Shown here: positions 56,696-64,000 of the stretch, in pieces
How the letters are laid out: every line of letters starts with the position of its first letter
Position numbering within the stretch: position 1 is the first letter of the stretch
Assembly (NCBI RefSeq): GCF_001514115.1
Contig: NZ_KQ948481.1
Coordinates: 1,142 to 65,141, forward strand
Source: Streptomyces olivochromogenes
GTDB taxonomy: Bacteria; Actinomycetota; Actinomycetes; Streptomycetales; Streptomycetaceae
Direction of reading: 5' to 3'
Length of the DNA: 64,000 bases
Made by a program: the position numbers and the translations under genes
Notes under the pieces: generated by a model
The model's input: only the letters and a program-made list of their open reading frames with translations
The model's database searches: none
Told to the model about the DNA's origin: nothing

Positions 56696-57922
56696 TCACG
56701 CCGGTCCGGCCGGGGCGGGCCGGGACTGGGCGAGGGCGTCCGCGAGGGTCCGCCAGATCTCCGCCGCGAGGTCGATGTTGGCGTCCGCCTGGGCCTGCTG
56801 CGCCAGGGTGCGCAGCCCCTCCACGCCGGAGGCGTCGCCGCCCAGGATCAGCAGCTGCTGGCGCAGGATCTCCAGCCGCACCCGGTCGCGGTAGGTCATC
56901 CTCGGCTCGTCCCCGGCCAGGTCGCCCAGCAGGGCGCGGGCATCGTCGTAACGGCCGGTGGCGAACGCCAGATCGGCCTTCAGCGCGGTCAGGTCCTGGC
57001 GCAGGGCGGGCGTGCCGACGAAGGCGAGGGCGGCCTCGGCCTGAGCGGCACAGGCCTCGGCCCGCGCGGGGTCGGGGGGCAGGGTCTGCAGGTGCAGCCG
57101 GCCCGCGGCCAGCCGCAGCCTGAGCCACAGCACCAGGTCCTCCCGGCTGCTGAAACGCTCCAGGGCCGCATCCAAAAAGGCCTGCGCCCCGGTCTGGTCG
57201 CCCTGGCGCACCCGGACGGCGGCGGCCGTCCACATGGCCTCGGCCCACAGCGCGTCGGTGCGGCCCTCGACCAGCGCGGCCAGCTCGTCGGCGTGCACCC
57301 GCGCCTCCGGCACCTGCCCGGCCTCCGCCTGCACCGACACCAGCGCCAGCAGCGCGGCGGCCCGGTCCTCCACGCCCAGGTCCTCGCCCAGGGCGAGCCG
57401 GTGGGCGGCGACGGCCGCGTCCAGGGCGGGGGTGATCTCACCGAGCGAGCGCAGGCAGCGGGCCAGCCGGGTCAGGCCGCGCACCCGCAGCTCGGCCGAT
57501 CCCACCTCCTCGCCGAGCGCCACCAGCCGGCCGAGGTCCGCGCGCTCGGCGGTGTGGTCGCCCTGCAGCCGGGCGGCCCGGGCCAGCAGCCACAGCGCCT
57601 GCCAGCGCAGCACCGCGCTCTCGTGGCCCTCGGCGGCCAGCGCCGCGCGCAGCGCCCCGATGGCGTCCGCGGAACCGGTGGAGGACGCCAGCGTCAGCGC
57701 GTGCGCCAGGGAACCGGTGACCGGCTCCTCGAAGTCGGCGACGTCCAGGCCCAGCCGGCCCGCCAGATAGCCCACGGCCCGGTCGGTGGGCTGGCGCGCC
57801 CCCGATTCCAGGCGGGAGAGATAGCCGGTGGACATGCCCTCGCCGGCCAGCGCCGTCTGCGACAGCCCCTGGGCCGTCCGGAGCTTTTTCAGGCGGTGTC
57901 CGAACGCGGGCTGTCGCAGCAT
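56696..57922 (-). CDS. XRE-TPR transcriptional regulator (RRNPP-like architecture)
   Basis: A 408-aa protein, ATG 57922 after AGGGG. Residues 8-65 form an XRE/Cro-type helix-turn-helix (FGHRLKKLRTAQGLSQTAL ... GYLSRLESGARQPTDRAVGYLA). The rest is an all-helical array of TPR-like repeats rich in Ala/Leu (LALGEDLGVEDRAAALLALV, TGAQAFLDAALERF, YDDARALLGDLAG). The same layout is used by RRNPP regulators of Firmicutes that bind imported linear peptides. It is divergent from a small ORF encoding DEDIGWPK, and its upstream region carries the same operator word as the IGWP-repeat gene 53 kb away. It is therefore the likely receptor-regulator of the IGWP system. Confidence 0.5.
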   Translation of the reverse strand: MLRQPAFGHRLKKLRTAQGLSQTALAGEGMSTGYLSRLESGARQPTDRAVGYLAGRLGLDVADFEEPVTGSLAHALTLASSTGSADAIGALRAALAAEGHESAVLRWQALWLLARAARLQGDHTAERADLGRLVALGEEVGSAELRVRGLTRLARCLRSLGEITPALDAAVAAHRLALGEDLGVEDRAAALLALVSVQAEAGQVPEARVHADELAALVEGRTDALWAEAMWTAAAVRVRQGDQTGAQAFLDAALERFSSREDLVLWLRLRLAAGRLHLQTLPPDPARAEACAAQAEAALAFVGTPALRQDLTALKADLAFATGRYDDARALLGDLAGDEPRMTYRDRVRLEILRQQLLILGGDASGVEGLRTLAQQAQADANIDLAAEIWRTLADALAQSRPAPAGPA

Positions 57923-58000
57923 GACCGAATCCCCTGGGGTGAGCGGGCAAGAAAGTTTCGCCGGGAGCCGCCCCGAGCGTAGGGCGCCGGGCAACACGCG

Positions 58001-58017
58001 GGCAAACCTTTGCCAGG
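58001..58017. promoter_or_regulatory. Operator 4: GGCAAA-CC-TTTGCC(AGG)
   Basis: GGCAAA (58001-58006) and TTTGCC (58009-58014) are perfect arms, and the site continues AGGCC. It is nearly the same as 4364-4380 and 7602-7620. An additional GGGCAAC word lies at 57989-57995. It is 79 bp upstream of the XRE start and 162 bp before the IGWPK ORF. Confidence 0.5.
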
Positions 58018-58178
58018 CCCCCGCCGGGAATCTCGTGCCGCTCTCACGCGCCTCTCACGCGCCTCTCGTGGACTCCTCCAGCGTTCCTCCAGCGCGGCGG
58101 GGCACGCTCGGCAGGACCCGGCCGGCGCACCCGGCCGGGTGCGGAGCCCCTCCGCAGGTCAACGTCCGGGAGTCGACG

Positions 58179-58355
58179 ATGAGGCCATCGGTGTGCGCAC
58201 CACCCCGGGCGGCGTGGACGGCCGCCGCGGGACACGGCGGCGGCCCCTCCCCGGCGGCGGACACCCCCCTGGCCCCGCCGGCGCCGGACACACCGTCCGA
58301 CGAGGACATCGGCTGGCCCAAACGGTGCGCCCCGCCCGCCCCGCAACCCGCGTAA
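58179..58355 (+). CDS. 58-aa IGWPK-containing peptide beside the XRE-TPR regulator
   Basis: ATG 58179 follows GGGAG. The 58 residues are Pro/Ala-rich, and residues 41-48 read DEDIGWPK, followed by RCAPPAPQPA. The motif equals the repeat unit of the 4523-4981 precursor, including the preceding acidic pair and the following Lys. Only one copy is present. There is no strong hydrophobic signal, so export is uncertain; an imported-and-sensed or cytosolic form cannot be excluded. Its position, divergent from an XRE-TPR gene, is where peptide-pheromone genes lie in other systems. The codon pattern (third-position GC) is normal for coding DNA. Confidence 0.5.
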   Translation: MRPSVCAPPRAAWTAAAGHGGGPSPAADTPLAPPAPDTPSDEDIGWPKRCAPPAPQPA

Positions 58356-58544
58356 CCCGCGTAACTCCGTGTCTCTTTGCACCCCTGTGGCCCCCGTTGC
58401 CCGTACCCGCGCCGGGCGGGGCCTCTCGCCCCGCCGCTCCGCACCGCGCCCGGTCCGGGCGTGGTGTGCGGGACACCGGCCCGGCGGCAGGTGCTGCGGA
58501 TCAGGGTGTACGGGGCCCAGGGCCCGGGGCCGGAGACGGGCGGA

Positions 58545-58564
58545 CGTGCGTGCGTGCGTGCGTG
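58545..58564. repeat. (CGTG)5 microsatellite
   Basis: Five exact CGTG units lie in the convergent gap between the IGWPK peptide and the LuxR gene. The rest of this 241-bp gap shows nothing else. Confidence 0.5.
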
Positions 58565-58596
58565 GGAGGCTGCCGCTGCTGCGGTGGGCGGGGCGG

Positions 58597-59388
58597 TCAG
58601 CCGCAGGGCGCGTCGGCTGCGACGGCGGCCCGGTGCAGGGGGGCGGCCGGGGCGCGCAGGCCGGATTCGAAGGCGTAGATCGCGGCGTGGACCCGGTTGC
58701 GCAGCCGCAGCTTGTGCAGCAGGTTCTGCACGTGGGTCTTCACGGTGTGCTCGGACAGGGTCAGCGCCCGGGCTATCTCGCCGTTGGACAGGCCGCGGGC
58801 CAGCAGGTCCAGGACCTGGCACTCGCGGTCGGTGAGCCGGTCGGGGCTGACGGGCGAGAGGGGCGCCAGGGGCCCGCCGGCCGGCCGGCGCCCGGGCGGG
58901 GGCGGGGTGGGGCCGTGCACCAGGCTGTAGCCGGCGGCGGCCAGGACGACCGCGGAGGCCAGCTGCCCGGCGGTGGCGGTGGCCGGCAGATGGCCGCCGG
59001 CCGCCCGGCCGGCGGCGTCGGTACGGCCCGGGCCGCCGAGGGTCAGCAGCGGCAGGTCCCCGCCGCCGAAGGCCGGCGCGGCAAGCTGTCCGCCGCCCGG
59101 CGCACCGTGGGCGACCAGGACGTGCGGGGGCCGGGCGGCCAGCGCGCGCAGCAGCGGCGGTCCCGGTTCGCTCTCGCCGGTGACGCGGATGCCGGGGTGG
59201 CCCTCGAGGAGGGCGGTGATGCCGCGGCGGGCGAGCGGGTCCTCCCCGATCACGTGCACGCGCACGGCGGCCACCGCGCCCGGGCGGAGGGCCGGAGCCG
59301 GGGCCGGGCCGGCCGCCTCACCGGGGCCGGGGCCGGGGGCAGGGGCCGGTGCGGGGAGCACGCGGAGTGCGGCGTGCCGCTCGTCCAT
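58597..59388 (-). CDS. LuxR/NarL-type regulator with degenerate receiver
   Basis: A 263-aa protein, ATG 59388 after GGAG. The C-terminal 65 residues are a GerE/LuxR helix-turn-helix (LTDRECQVLDLLARGLSNGEIARAL, then LSEHTVKTHVQNLLHKL). Residues 40-150 resemble a response-regulator receiver (VHVIGEDPLARRGITALLEGHP), but the phosphoacceptor segment reads HVLVAHGAPGG, without Asp. No histidine kinase is near. It is therefore an atypical, phosphorylation-independent regulator, likely a cluster-situated activator. Two exact 20-bp tandem repeats lie upstream at 59471-59510. Confidence 0.5.
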   Translation of the reverse strand: MDERHAALRVLPAPAPAPGPGPGEAAGPAPAPALRPGAVAAVRVHVIGEDPLARRGITALLEGHPGIRVTGESEPGPPLLRALAARPPHVLVAHGAPGGGQLAAPAFGGGDLPLLTLGGPGRTDAAGRAAGGHLPATATAGQLASAVVLAAAGYSLVHGPTPPPPGRRPAGGPLAPLSPVSPDRLTDRECQVLDLLARGLSNGEIARALTLSEHTVKTHVQNLLHKLRLRNRVHAAIYAFESGLRAPAAPLHRAAVAADAPCG

Positions 59389-59470
59389 GGCGGTCTCCTC
59401 CCTGTCTCCCGGGACGTCCCGCCGGTCCTTGGATGTCCCGCCGGTCCTGGATTGCCCTGCTGGTCCTGGG

Positions 59471-59510
59471 GGTGTCCTGCCGGGCCCGGGGGTGTCCTGC
59501 CGGGCCCGGG
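59471..59510. repeat. 20-bp tandem repeat, two exact copies, upstream of LuxR gene
   Basis: 59471-59490 and 59491-59510 are identical. Related GATGTCCCGCCGGTCCTG-type words run from 59414 to 59520. They could be a regulator array or local duplication. Confidence 0.5.
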
Positions 59511-59728
59511 ATGTCCCGCCCTGTTCACCGTAGGCGGCGGGCGCGGCCGTGTCCGGTGCGCTCCAGCGGGCCACGACCCGTCCGCTATCGCCCCTCACCC
59601 CGCGCCGGGGGGTGAGAGGCAGGAGGCCTCCACGGCGGCCCGGGCGTGCAGCCGGCGGCGCGGCTCACGGCCGGCGGGACACGGCGTCGAGGGCTGAACG
59701 CCGGGGCATCCCCGCGGGGATCAAAGGA

Positions 59729-61024
59729 TCAGGCGGACACGGACCGGGGCGCATCAACCAGGTGCAGTCCGCCGTCCGCGTCGAGATAGCCCGCATCGCC
59801 GGTGGACAGCCAGCCGTCCGCGTCCGGCCGCACCCCTGGGCCGGCCGGCGGGCCGGGGCTCAGCTGCGGTCCGCGGATCTGTACCTGGCCGGTCGACCAC
59901 ACCGGCGCGGGCAGCGCGCCGCCCGGCAGGACGACCCGGCACTCGGTGCCCGGCAGCGGCACCCCGACCGCGCCGAGACCGGGCCGCGAGCCGGGCGGCT
60001 GGTGGTGGGAGAGGGCACACACCTCGGTGAGGCCGTAGCCCTGCAGGACCGGCACGCGCAGCACATCGCGCAGCCGGCGGGCGCGGCCGGGCTCCAGCGC
60101 GCCGCCGCTGACGTGCAGGGCGCTCAGCCGGTGCCCGCCCGTCCTGGCGGCGGCCCCGCCCAGCCGGGTGTCGCCGGCGAGGCGGTGCAGCCGGGCGGGC
60201 GGGGCGTAGAAGTGGGTGGCCCCCACCCGCGCGGCTGCTTCCAGCGCCCCGAAGGGATCCGGGTCCGGGCACAGCACCTGCCGGGCCCCGGCGTGCACGG
60301 CCGAGTTGAGGTGCACAGCGTGGTAGTGCGGCAGGTGGTTGAGGACGACGGAGGAGGAGCCCAGGCGGTGGGCGAGGGCGGTCTGGGCGGCGCCCGCGAG
60401 GAGGTTGCGGTGCGTCAGCCGCACCCCCTTCAGCCGTCCCGCACCGTCCGGGGCGAACTGCAGGCACGCCACCGCTTCCACGCCCGGCGCCGGTGTCCGC
60501 GCGGACACCCCGGCGGGCACCGACGCCAGCGCCCGCGCCAGCGGCACGCCACCGCCCGCACCCGCCGGCGTGTCCGCTGCCGTGTCCGCCGGGGTGTCCG
60601 TGAGGACGACGGTGTGCAGCAGGGGCAGCCGGTCACCGAGCCCGGCGAGCAGCCCGGCCAGCGCGGCGGGTACGAAGGCGATCTCGGCCCCGGCCGCCGA
60701 GCACACCTCGTACAGGGCGGCCGGCCCCGTCAGCGGGTCGAGCAGGGCGAGCGGGTGGCCGCTGCGGACGGTGCCGTAGTACACGGCGGGGAAGACCGCA
60801 TCGAGGGTGGTGGCCGCGGCGACGACCGCGCCGGCCCGGCCCGCGGCGCGCCGTACGTAGTGGGCGACCCGGTCCGCCTCCCGGTCCAGGGCCGCGAACG
60901 ACACCCCGGCCCCTGCCCCGGCGCCTGTCCCGGCCACGGTGACGGCCGGGGCGTCCGCGTCACGGGCCGCGGCCCGCCGCAGCAGGTCGTCCAGCGGGCT
61001 CTCCAGATACCTGAGGATGGGCAC
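59729..61024 (-). CDS. Truncated AMP-binding (adenylation) protein
   Basis: A 431-aa protein that starts with GTG at 61024 behind GGGAGG. The N-terminal domain of adenylate-forming enzymes is recognisable (VYYGTVRSGHPLALLDP, then VVLNHLPHYHAVHLN, VLQGYGLTEVCALSHH and WLSTGDAGYLDADGG). It stops right after this last motif, so the mobile C-terminal domain with the catalytic Lys is absent. The phosphate loop (TSGTTGxPKG) reads FAPDGAGRLKG and is eroded. It is probably inactive in adenylation, or needs a partner in trans. A complete ligase exists at 35942. It may be a relic or a binding protein. Confidence 0.5.
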   Translation of the reverse strand: MPILRYLESPLDDLLRRAAARDADAPAVTVAGTGAGAGAGVSFAALDREADRVAHYVRRAAGRAGAVVAAATTLDAVFPAVYYGTVRSGHPLALLDPLTGPAALYEVCSAAGAEIAFVPAALAGLLAGLGDRLPLLHTVVLTDTPADTAADTPAGAGGGVPLARALASVPAGVSARTPAPGVEAVACLQFAPDGAGRLKGVRLTHRNLLAGAAQTALAHRLGSSSVVLNHLPHYHAVHLNSAVHAGARQVLCPDPDPFGALEAAARVGATHFYAPPARLHRLAGDTRLGGAAARTGGHRLSALHVSGGALEPGRARRLRDVLRVPVLQGYGLTEVCALSHHQPPGSRPGLGAVGVPLPGTECRVVLPGGALPAPVWSTGQVQIRGPQLSPGPPAGPGVRPDADGWLSTGDAGYLDADGGLHLVDAPRSVSA

Positions 61025-61150
61025 GGCACGACCTCCCGGCAACAGACAGCAAAAACAGCGGATGTCCGGATGCCCCACGGTCGGCGCCCGGGCTCGAGAC
61101 CCCTTCGAAACCCGCTGGAGACCGGCCCGCCCCGCACCCCCGCACCGGCC

Positions 61151-61897
61151 TCAGCCCGTGCGGGCGGTGCGGGCGGTGCGGGCGGTGCGGGCGGTGCGGT
61201 GCCGGGTCCGGGCTGCTGTCGCGGTGCCGTCGGTCCGGACCCGGCAGAGGGCCCTGTCGTGGGCCCTGGCGCGGGCCGGGAAGACCTCCCTCAGGAGGCC
61301 GCGGACGAGGAAGTCGGAGCAGCTGGCGAGGTTCGCGGGACGGGTGCCGAGCGGGACGTTCCTGGTCCCTGGCATCTGCCGCTGGACGAAGCCGAGTGCG
61401 GGCGGCAGGCCACAAAACCGGGCCATCGGGCCGGGCTCTTCGCTGCCGGGCCGGCAGCGAAGAAACGGCGCAGGCGGGCGTCCTGGCCGGCTGTCCAGGG
61501 GACCGTGCTGTCCGAGTCGTTCCACCACAGGGCGGGCGTGCCGCCGGGGCGCAGCACCCGGACGGCTTCGGGGACGGACCTGCGCGGGTCGGTCCAGTGC
61601 CAGGCCTGGGCATAGGTGAGGAGGCCGGGGGATCCGGAGGCCGGCGGCAGGTGGTTGCCCTCCCCGGGCACGAGAGGGACGTCAGGCAGCCGCAGGCGCA
61701 ACTGCGCGGCCATCGCGGGGCCGGGCCCGACCGCGATGACGCGCGCGCCGCGGGCCGGCAAAAGGGCGGACGCCTTTTGAGGGACGGCCGGCGAGTTCCT
61801 CGGCCGCAGGGAGCAGGGCGGGCGGACAGGAAGGGCGGTTCGCGGCGCAGCCGGCCGCGGCCCGGTCGACGGAACGGGCCTGCGAAGTGGTCGTCAT
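61151..61897 (-). pseudogene. Class I SAM-dependent methyltransferase remnant
   Basis: Pieces of a methyltransferase lie in different minus frames: MTTTSQARSVDRAAAG and NRPSCPPALLPAAEELAGRP (start 61897), then, after a deletion of the SAM-binding GxGxG segment, ARGARVIAVGPGPAMAAQL, LLTYAQAWHWTDPRRSV and RVLRPGGTPALWWND. A third frame carries the C-terminus (FCGLPPALGFVQRQMPGTRN, VPLGTRPANLASCSDFLVRG). At least two frameshifts and the missing motif show decay. Confidence 0.5.
61158..61193. repeat. Four 9-bp tandem units GTGCGGGCG
   Basis: Four exact units and a partial fifth lie at the 3' end of the methyltransferase remnant. In the minus frame they give an (R/T/A)n tail. Confidence 0.5.
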
Positions 61898-62095
61898 ACG
61901 GCCGTCCCCGGCGGGCCGGAGGCGCCCTGCACAGGGTTTCGCTGCCGTTTTCCGCCCGCGGCCGCCGGCGGGTGCGGCGGACCGCCACCGGTGGACGCGG
62001 GCCGCTCCCCCGCCGCTCCTCTGCCGCCTGCCGCACGTGTGGCGTGTGTGGCGTGTGTGGCGTGTGGCGCCTCATGTCTTATGCGGGGGGGTGTC

Positions 62096-62989
62096 TTATG
62101 CGGGCAGTGCTGAGGGGTGTCCGCCCACCGGGCGGGGCAGCGGGAAGCTGCGCAGTGCCGCGCGGCTCCAGGGGAAGCCGTAGCCGAGGTGCAGGACCGG
62201 GTCCTGTGCCTCGTCGGCGGGGACGGCGACGGCGACCAGCACGTCGGGCACCGGCTCCAGTTCGACGAACCGCCACGGGCGGGCCGTGTCGTCGGCCGGC
62301 GGGGTGAAGGCGCGTACGCCGCGTTCGTCGTCCAGCGTGAAGGCGAACGCGTCGAAGGGCAGCCCGAGACCCAGGCCCCGGGCCTTGGAGTAGGCCTCCT
62401 TGAGGGTCCACACGCGCAGCGCGCGCCGGTCGCGGGCCGGCCCGTCGGCGGCCTGTGCGACCCATTCCCGCTCCGGGGCGGCGAAGGTGCGCACGATGGT
62501 GGTGATGGCCCGCTCGTCCCGGTCCTCCAGCCGTTCCACGTCCACGCCGATACGGTGCCGGCGCACGATGCCCAGCAGGCTGTAGCCGCCCGCGTGGGAG
62601 AGGTTGAAGTCCAGCTGGGACCCGCCGCGCGGCCCTCCCGCGGCGGCGGGCCGCAAGAAGGGCCGTCCCCGCGCGGAGCGCCAGATGACCAGCTCCGCCT
62701 CGGCCAGGCCCGCCTCCAGCGCCAGCGCGCGCCGCACCAGGGTGTGGGCCAGAAGGTACTGGCGCCGGTCGCGTTCGAACAGGAAGCGGCTCGCGGTCTT
62801 CTGCTCCTGCGCGTCCAGCCAGTGCGCGGCGAGCAGGCCGGCGACCTCGGGCGCCAGGCCGTCGTTGGGACACAGCCACAGCTTGACCGGCTCCCCGCCC
62901 CCCGCACCAGAAGCGGGGGCGGCCCCGGGTTCGCGGGCGGGTGCGGGTGCGGGTTCAGGGGTGGTCGGGGGTGCGGGGCGGGTGGTCAC
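62096..62989 (-). CDS. 4'-phosphopantetheinyl transferase (Sfp type)
   Basis: A 297-aa enzyme that starts with GTG at 62989, overlapping the upstream stop (GTGA). The Sfp signatures are RSARGRPFLRP, FNLSHAGGYSLLGIV, the magnesium-binding GVDVERLEDRD and WTLKEAYSKARGLGLGLPFDA. It attaches the pantetheine arm to carrier proteins such as those at 5260 and 51230. The N-terminal 35 residues are Pro/Ala-rich and probably disordered. Translational coupling with a KS-like gene supports dedication to this cluster. Confidence 0.5.
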   Translation of the reverse strand: MTTRPAPPTTPEPAPAPAREPGAAPASGAGGGEPVKLWLCPNDGLAPEVAGLLAAHWLDAQEQKTASRFLFERDRRQYLLAHTLVRRALALEAGLAEAELVIWRSARGRPFLRPAAAGGPRGGSQLDFNLSHAGGYSLLGIVRRHRIGVDVERLEDRDERAITTIVRTFAAPEREWVAQAADGPARDRRALRVWTLKEAYSKARGLGLGLPFDAFAFTLDDERGVRAFTPPADDTARPWRFVELEPVPDVLVAVAVPADEAQDPVLHLGYGFPWSRAALRSFPLPRPVGGHPSALPA

Positions 62990-64000
62990 TGCGGTGCTCC
63001 GTCCGTGCCGGGGCCGGGCTCCAGCGGGCGGGGCCGCAGCACGGTGGCGGGCAGCTCGACGGCGGCCGGGCCGGGATGCGCGGGCAGTACGGCGCAGACG
63101 TCGACCCCGGCCAGCCACAGCCGTGTCAGCTGCTCCAGGCGGCCGCCCTGCCACAGGGCGGCCACGTAGGCGCGGGTCTCCTCGAGTCCCTCGATCAGCG
63201 GCGGGCCCGCGGCGGTGCGCAGGTCGGCGCTGCGCACGCCCGCCGGGCCCCTGCCCGGGCCGGGTTGCGCGGCGAAGCCGGCCAGTGCGTCGGCCAGTTC
63301 GGCGACCGTGCGGACGGTCACCGCCAGACGGCAGCGCAACACCGCCCGGCCCAGGCGCAGTTCGTGCGCGACCGCGGCGAGATCCGGGGCCGCCGGGCCG
63401 CCGTCCCGGCCACCGCCGTCGGACAGGCGGGCCGCGAGCCGGCCGGCGGTGGCCGCCAGGTGCGCGGGCGTCGCGGCGGACAGCAGCACCAGTTCCGCGG
63501 GACGCGTGCCCGGCGGCGGGCACGCGTCGGCCGGGGCGCGGGGGACGGCAGGCGCCTCCTCCACGACCAGCACCGCACCCACACCCTCCACACCGTCCGT
63601 GCCGTCCGTGTCCTCCACGCCGTCCGCAGCGTCTGCCGCGTCCACTGCGTCTGCGGCGTCTACGGCGTCCGTGGGGCCTGCGGGGGCTGCGGGGGCTGCG
63701 GGGGCTGCGGGTCCGGGCACGCTGACCAGCGCCCTGCGGGGCAGCACGGTGCCGTCGTCGCGGCGGGCCGGCTCCCAGGCGGCGGGCGCGGGGCGGTCCG
63801 GGCCGGCCAGCAGCACGGCGTGGCGCAGCTGTCCCACGGCGCGGACCAGGGCCGCCGCCCCGGTCACCGCCCCGGCATCACCCACCAGCGCCGCCACCGT
63901 CCGGGAACTCTCCTCCAGAGCGACCCCCACAGCCTCCAGGCCGGCGTCCGGGGGTTGCAGGCCGGCCGCGGCCAGCGCCCGGCCGACCAGCAGGCCGTGC
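62986..64000 (-). CDS. KS-like protein, C-terminal part only, runs off the right edge
   Basis: The reading frame is open to base 64000; the GTG at 63930 is inside it and not a start. The last 70 bases still code (HGLLVGRALAAAGLQPPDAG). The region matches the end of a type I-like ketosynthase and its linker: VGDAGAVTGAAALVRAVGQLRH sits where KS domains have NIGHTEAAAGVAGLIKVVLALRH, and VLVVEEAPAVPRAP where they have HVVLEEAP. The NIGH histidine and the FGxSGTNAH motif are lost, so this KS half looks inactive. An acidic insertion (DAVDAADAVDAADAADG) arises from short DNA repeats at 63600-63665. The full gene lies outside the window. Confidence 0.5.
   Translation of the reverse strand, partial: HGLLVGRALAAAGLQPPDAGLEAVGVALEESSRTVAALVGDAGAVTGAAALVRAVGQLRHAVLLAGPDRPAPAAWEPARRDDGTVLPRRALVSVPGPAAPAAPAAPAGPTDAVDAADAVDAADAADGVEDTDGTDGVEGVGAVLVVEEAPAVPRAPADACPPPGTRPAELVLLSAATPAHLAATAGRLAARLSDGGGRDGGPAAPDLAAVAHELRLGRAVLRCRLAVTVRTVAELADALAGFAAQPGPGRGPAGVRSADLRTAAGPPLIEGLEETRAYVAALWQGGRLEQLTRLWLAGVDVCAVLPAHPGPAAVELPATVLRPRPLEPGPGTDGAPQ

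Overview
The window is high-GC actinobacterial DNA, almost certainly Streptomyces. It has Streptomyces-type Shine-Dalgarno sites, GTG starts, ATGA/GTGA gene overlaps, DUF6777 and DUF2871 proteins, TnpB-only insertion elements and several short exported proteins. Most of it is a specialised-metabolite gene cluster. The core is a highly reducing, polyene-type set of discrete (type II-like) ketosynthase genes together with a deoxysugar pathway. No product is named because nothing in the sequence fixes it.

Layout. 1-2.6 kb: a DUF6777 membrane protein (partial) and a Ser/Thr kinase. 2.8-9.2 kb: a class V aminotransferase-like protein, a secreted peptide with eight IGWP repeats, a carrier protein, a nitroreductase, an azoreductase pseudogene with a MarR gene, and a degenerate carrier-condensation protein. 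9.2-14.4 kb: a periplasmic-binding-fold protein, an unusual SDR, two TetR regulators, secreted proteins and a DUF2871 membrane protein. 14.6-29 kb: a second degenerate carrier-condensation protein, a glycosyltransferase and the sugar genes (2,3-dehydratase, 3-ketoreductase, rmlA, rmlB, RmlC-like epimerase), cut by two TnpB elements. 29-53 kb: a long minus-strand series with two MFS exporters, cupin, SnoaL-like proteins, 2OG oxygenase, AMP ligase, thermostable-hemolysin-family protein, FAD oxidoreductase, aldo/keto reductase, KASIII-like enzyme, a KS-CLF fusion, a CLF, a KS, two hot-dog dehydratases, ketoreductase, ACP and malonyltransferase. Three insertion elements interrupt this series. 53-64 kb: TetR, FAD monooxygenase, DUF1772 protein, a 48-aa peptide, an XRE-TPR regulator divergent from a second IGWPK peptide, a LuxR regulator, a truncated AMP-binding protein, a methyltransferase pseudogene, a PPTase, and the end of a KS-like protein that runs off the edge.

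How it may work together. The malonyltransferase loads the ACP, the KS/CLF pairs extend, and the ketoreductase plus two dehydratase-like proteins leave a polyene. The AMP ligase, oxygenases and FAD enzymes would supply a starter or tailor the chain. RmlA, RmlB, 2,3-dehydratase and 3-ketoreductase would make a 2,6-dideoxysugar for the glycosyltransferase, and the MFS pumps would export the product.

The most interesting signal is a possible peptide-signalling circuit. An exported precursor with eight IGWP(K/R) units (4523-4981), a second small ORF with DEDIGWPK (58179-58355) beside an XRE-TPR regulator of RRNPP-like architecture (56696-57922), and the same rare TTGCCAA/TTGGCAA operator words at 4.2-4.5 kb, 7.6 kb and 58.0 kb suggest a secreted-peptide regulon spanning the cluster. 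This is inference from architecture and motif sharing. Other notable points are catalytic residues missing from several enzymes, and insertion elements sitting exactly at gene junctions where their left ends supply ribosome-binding sites.
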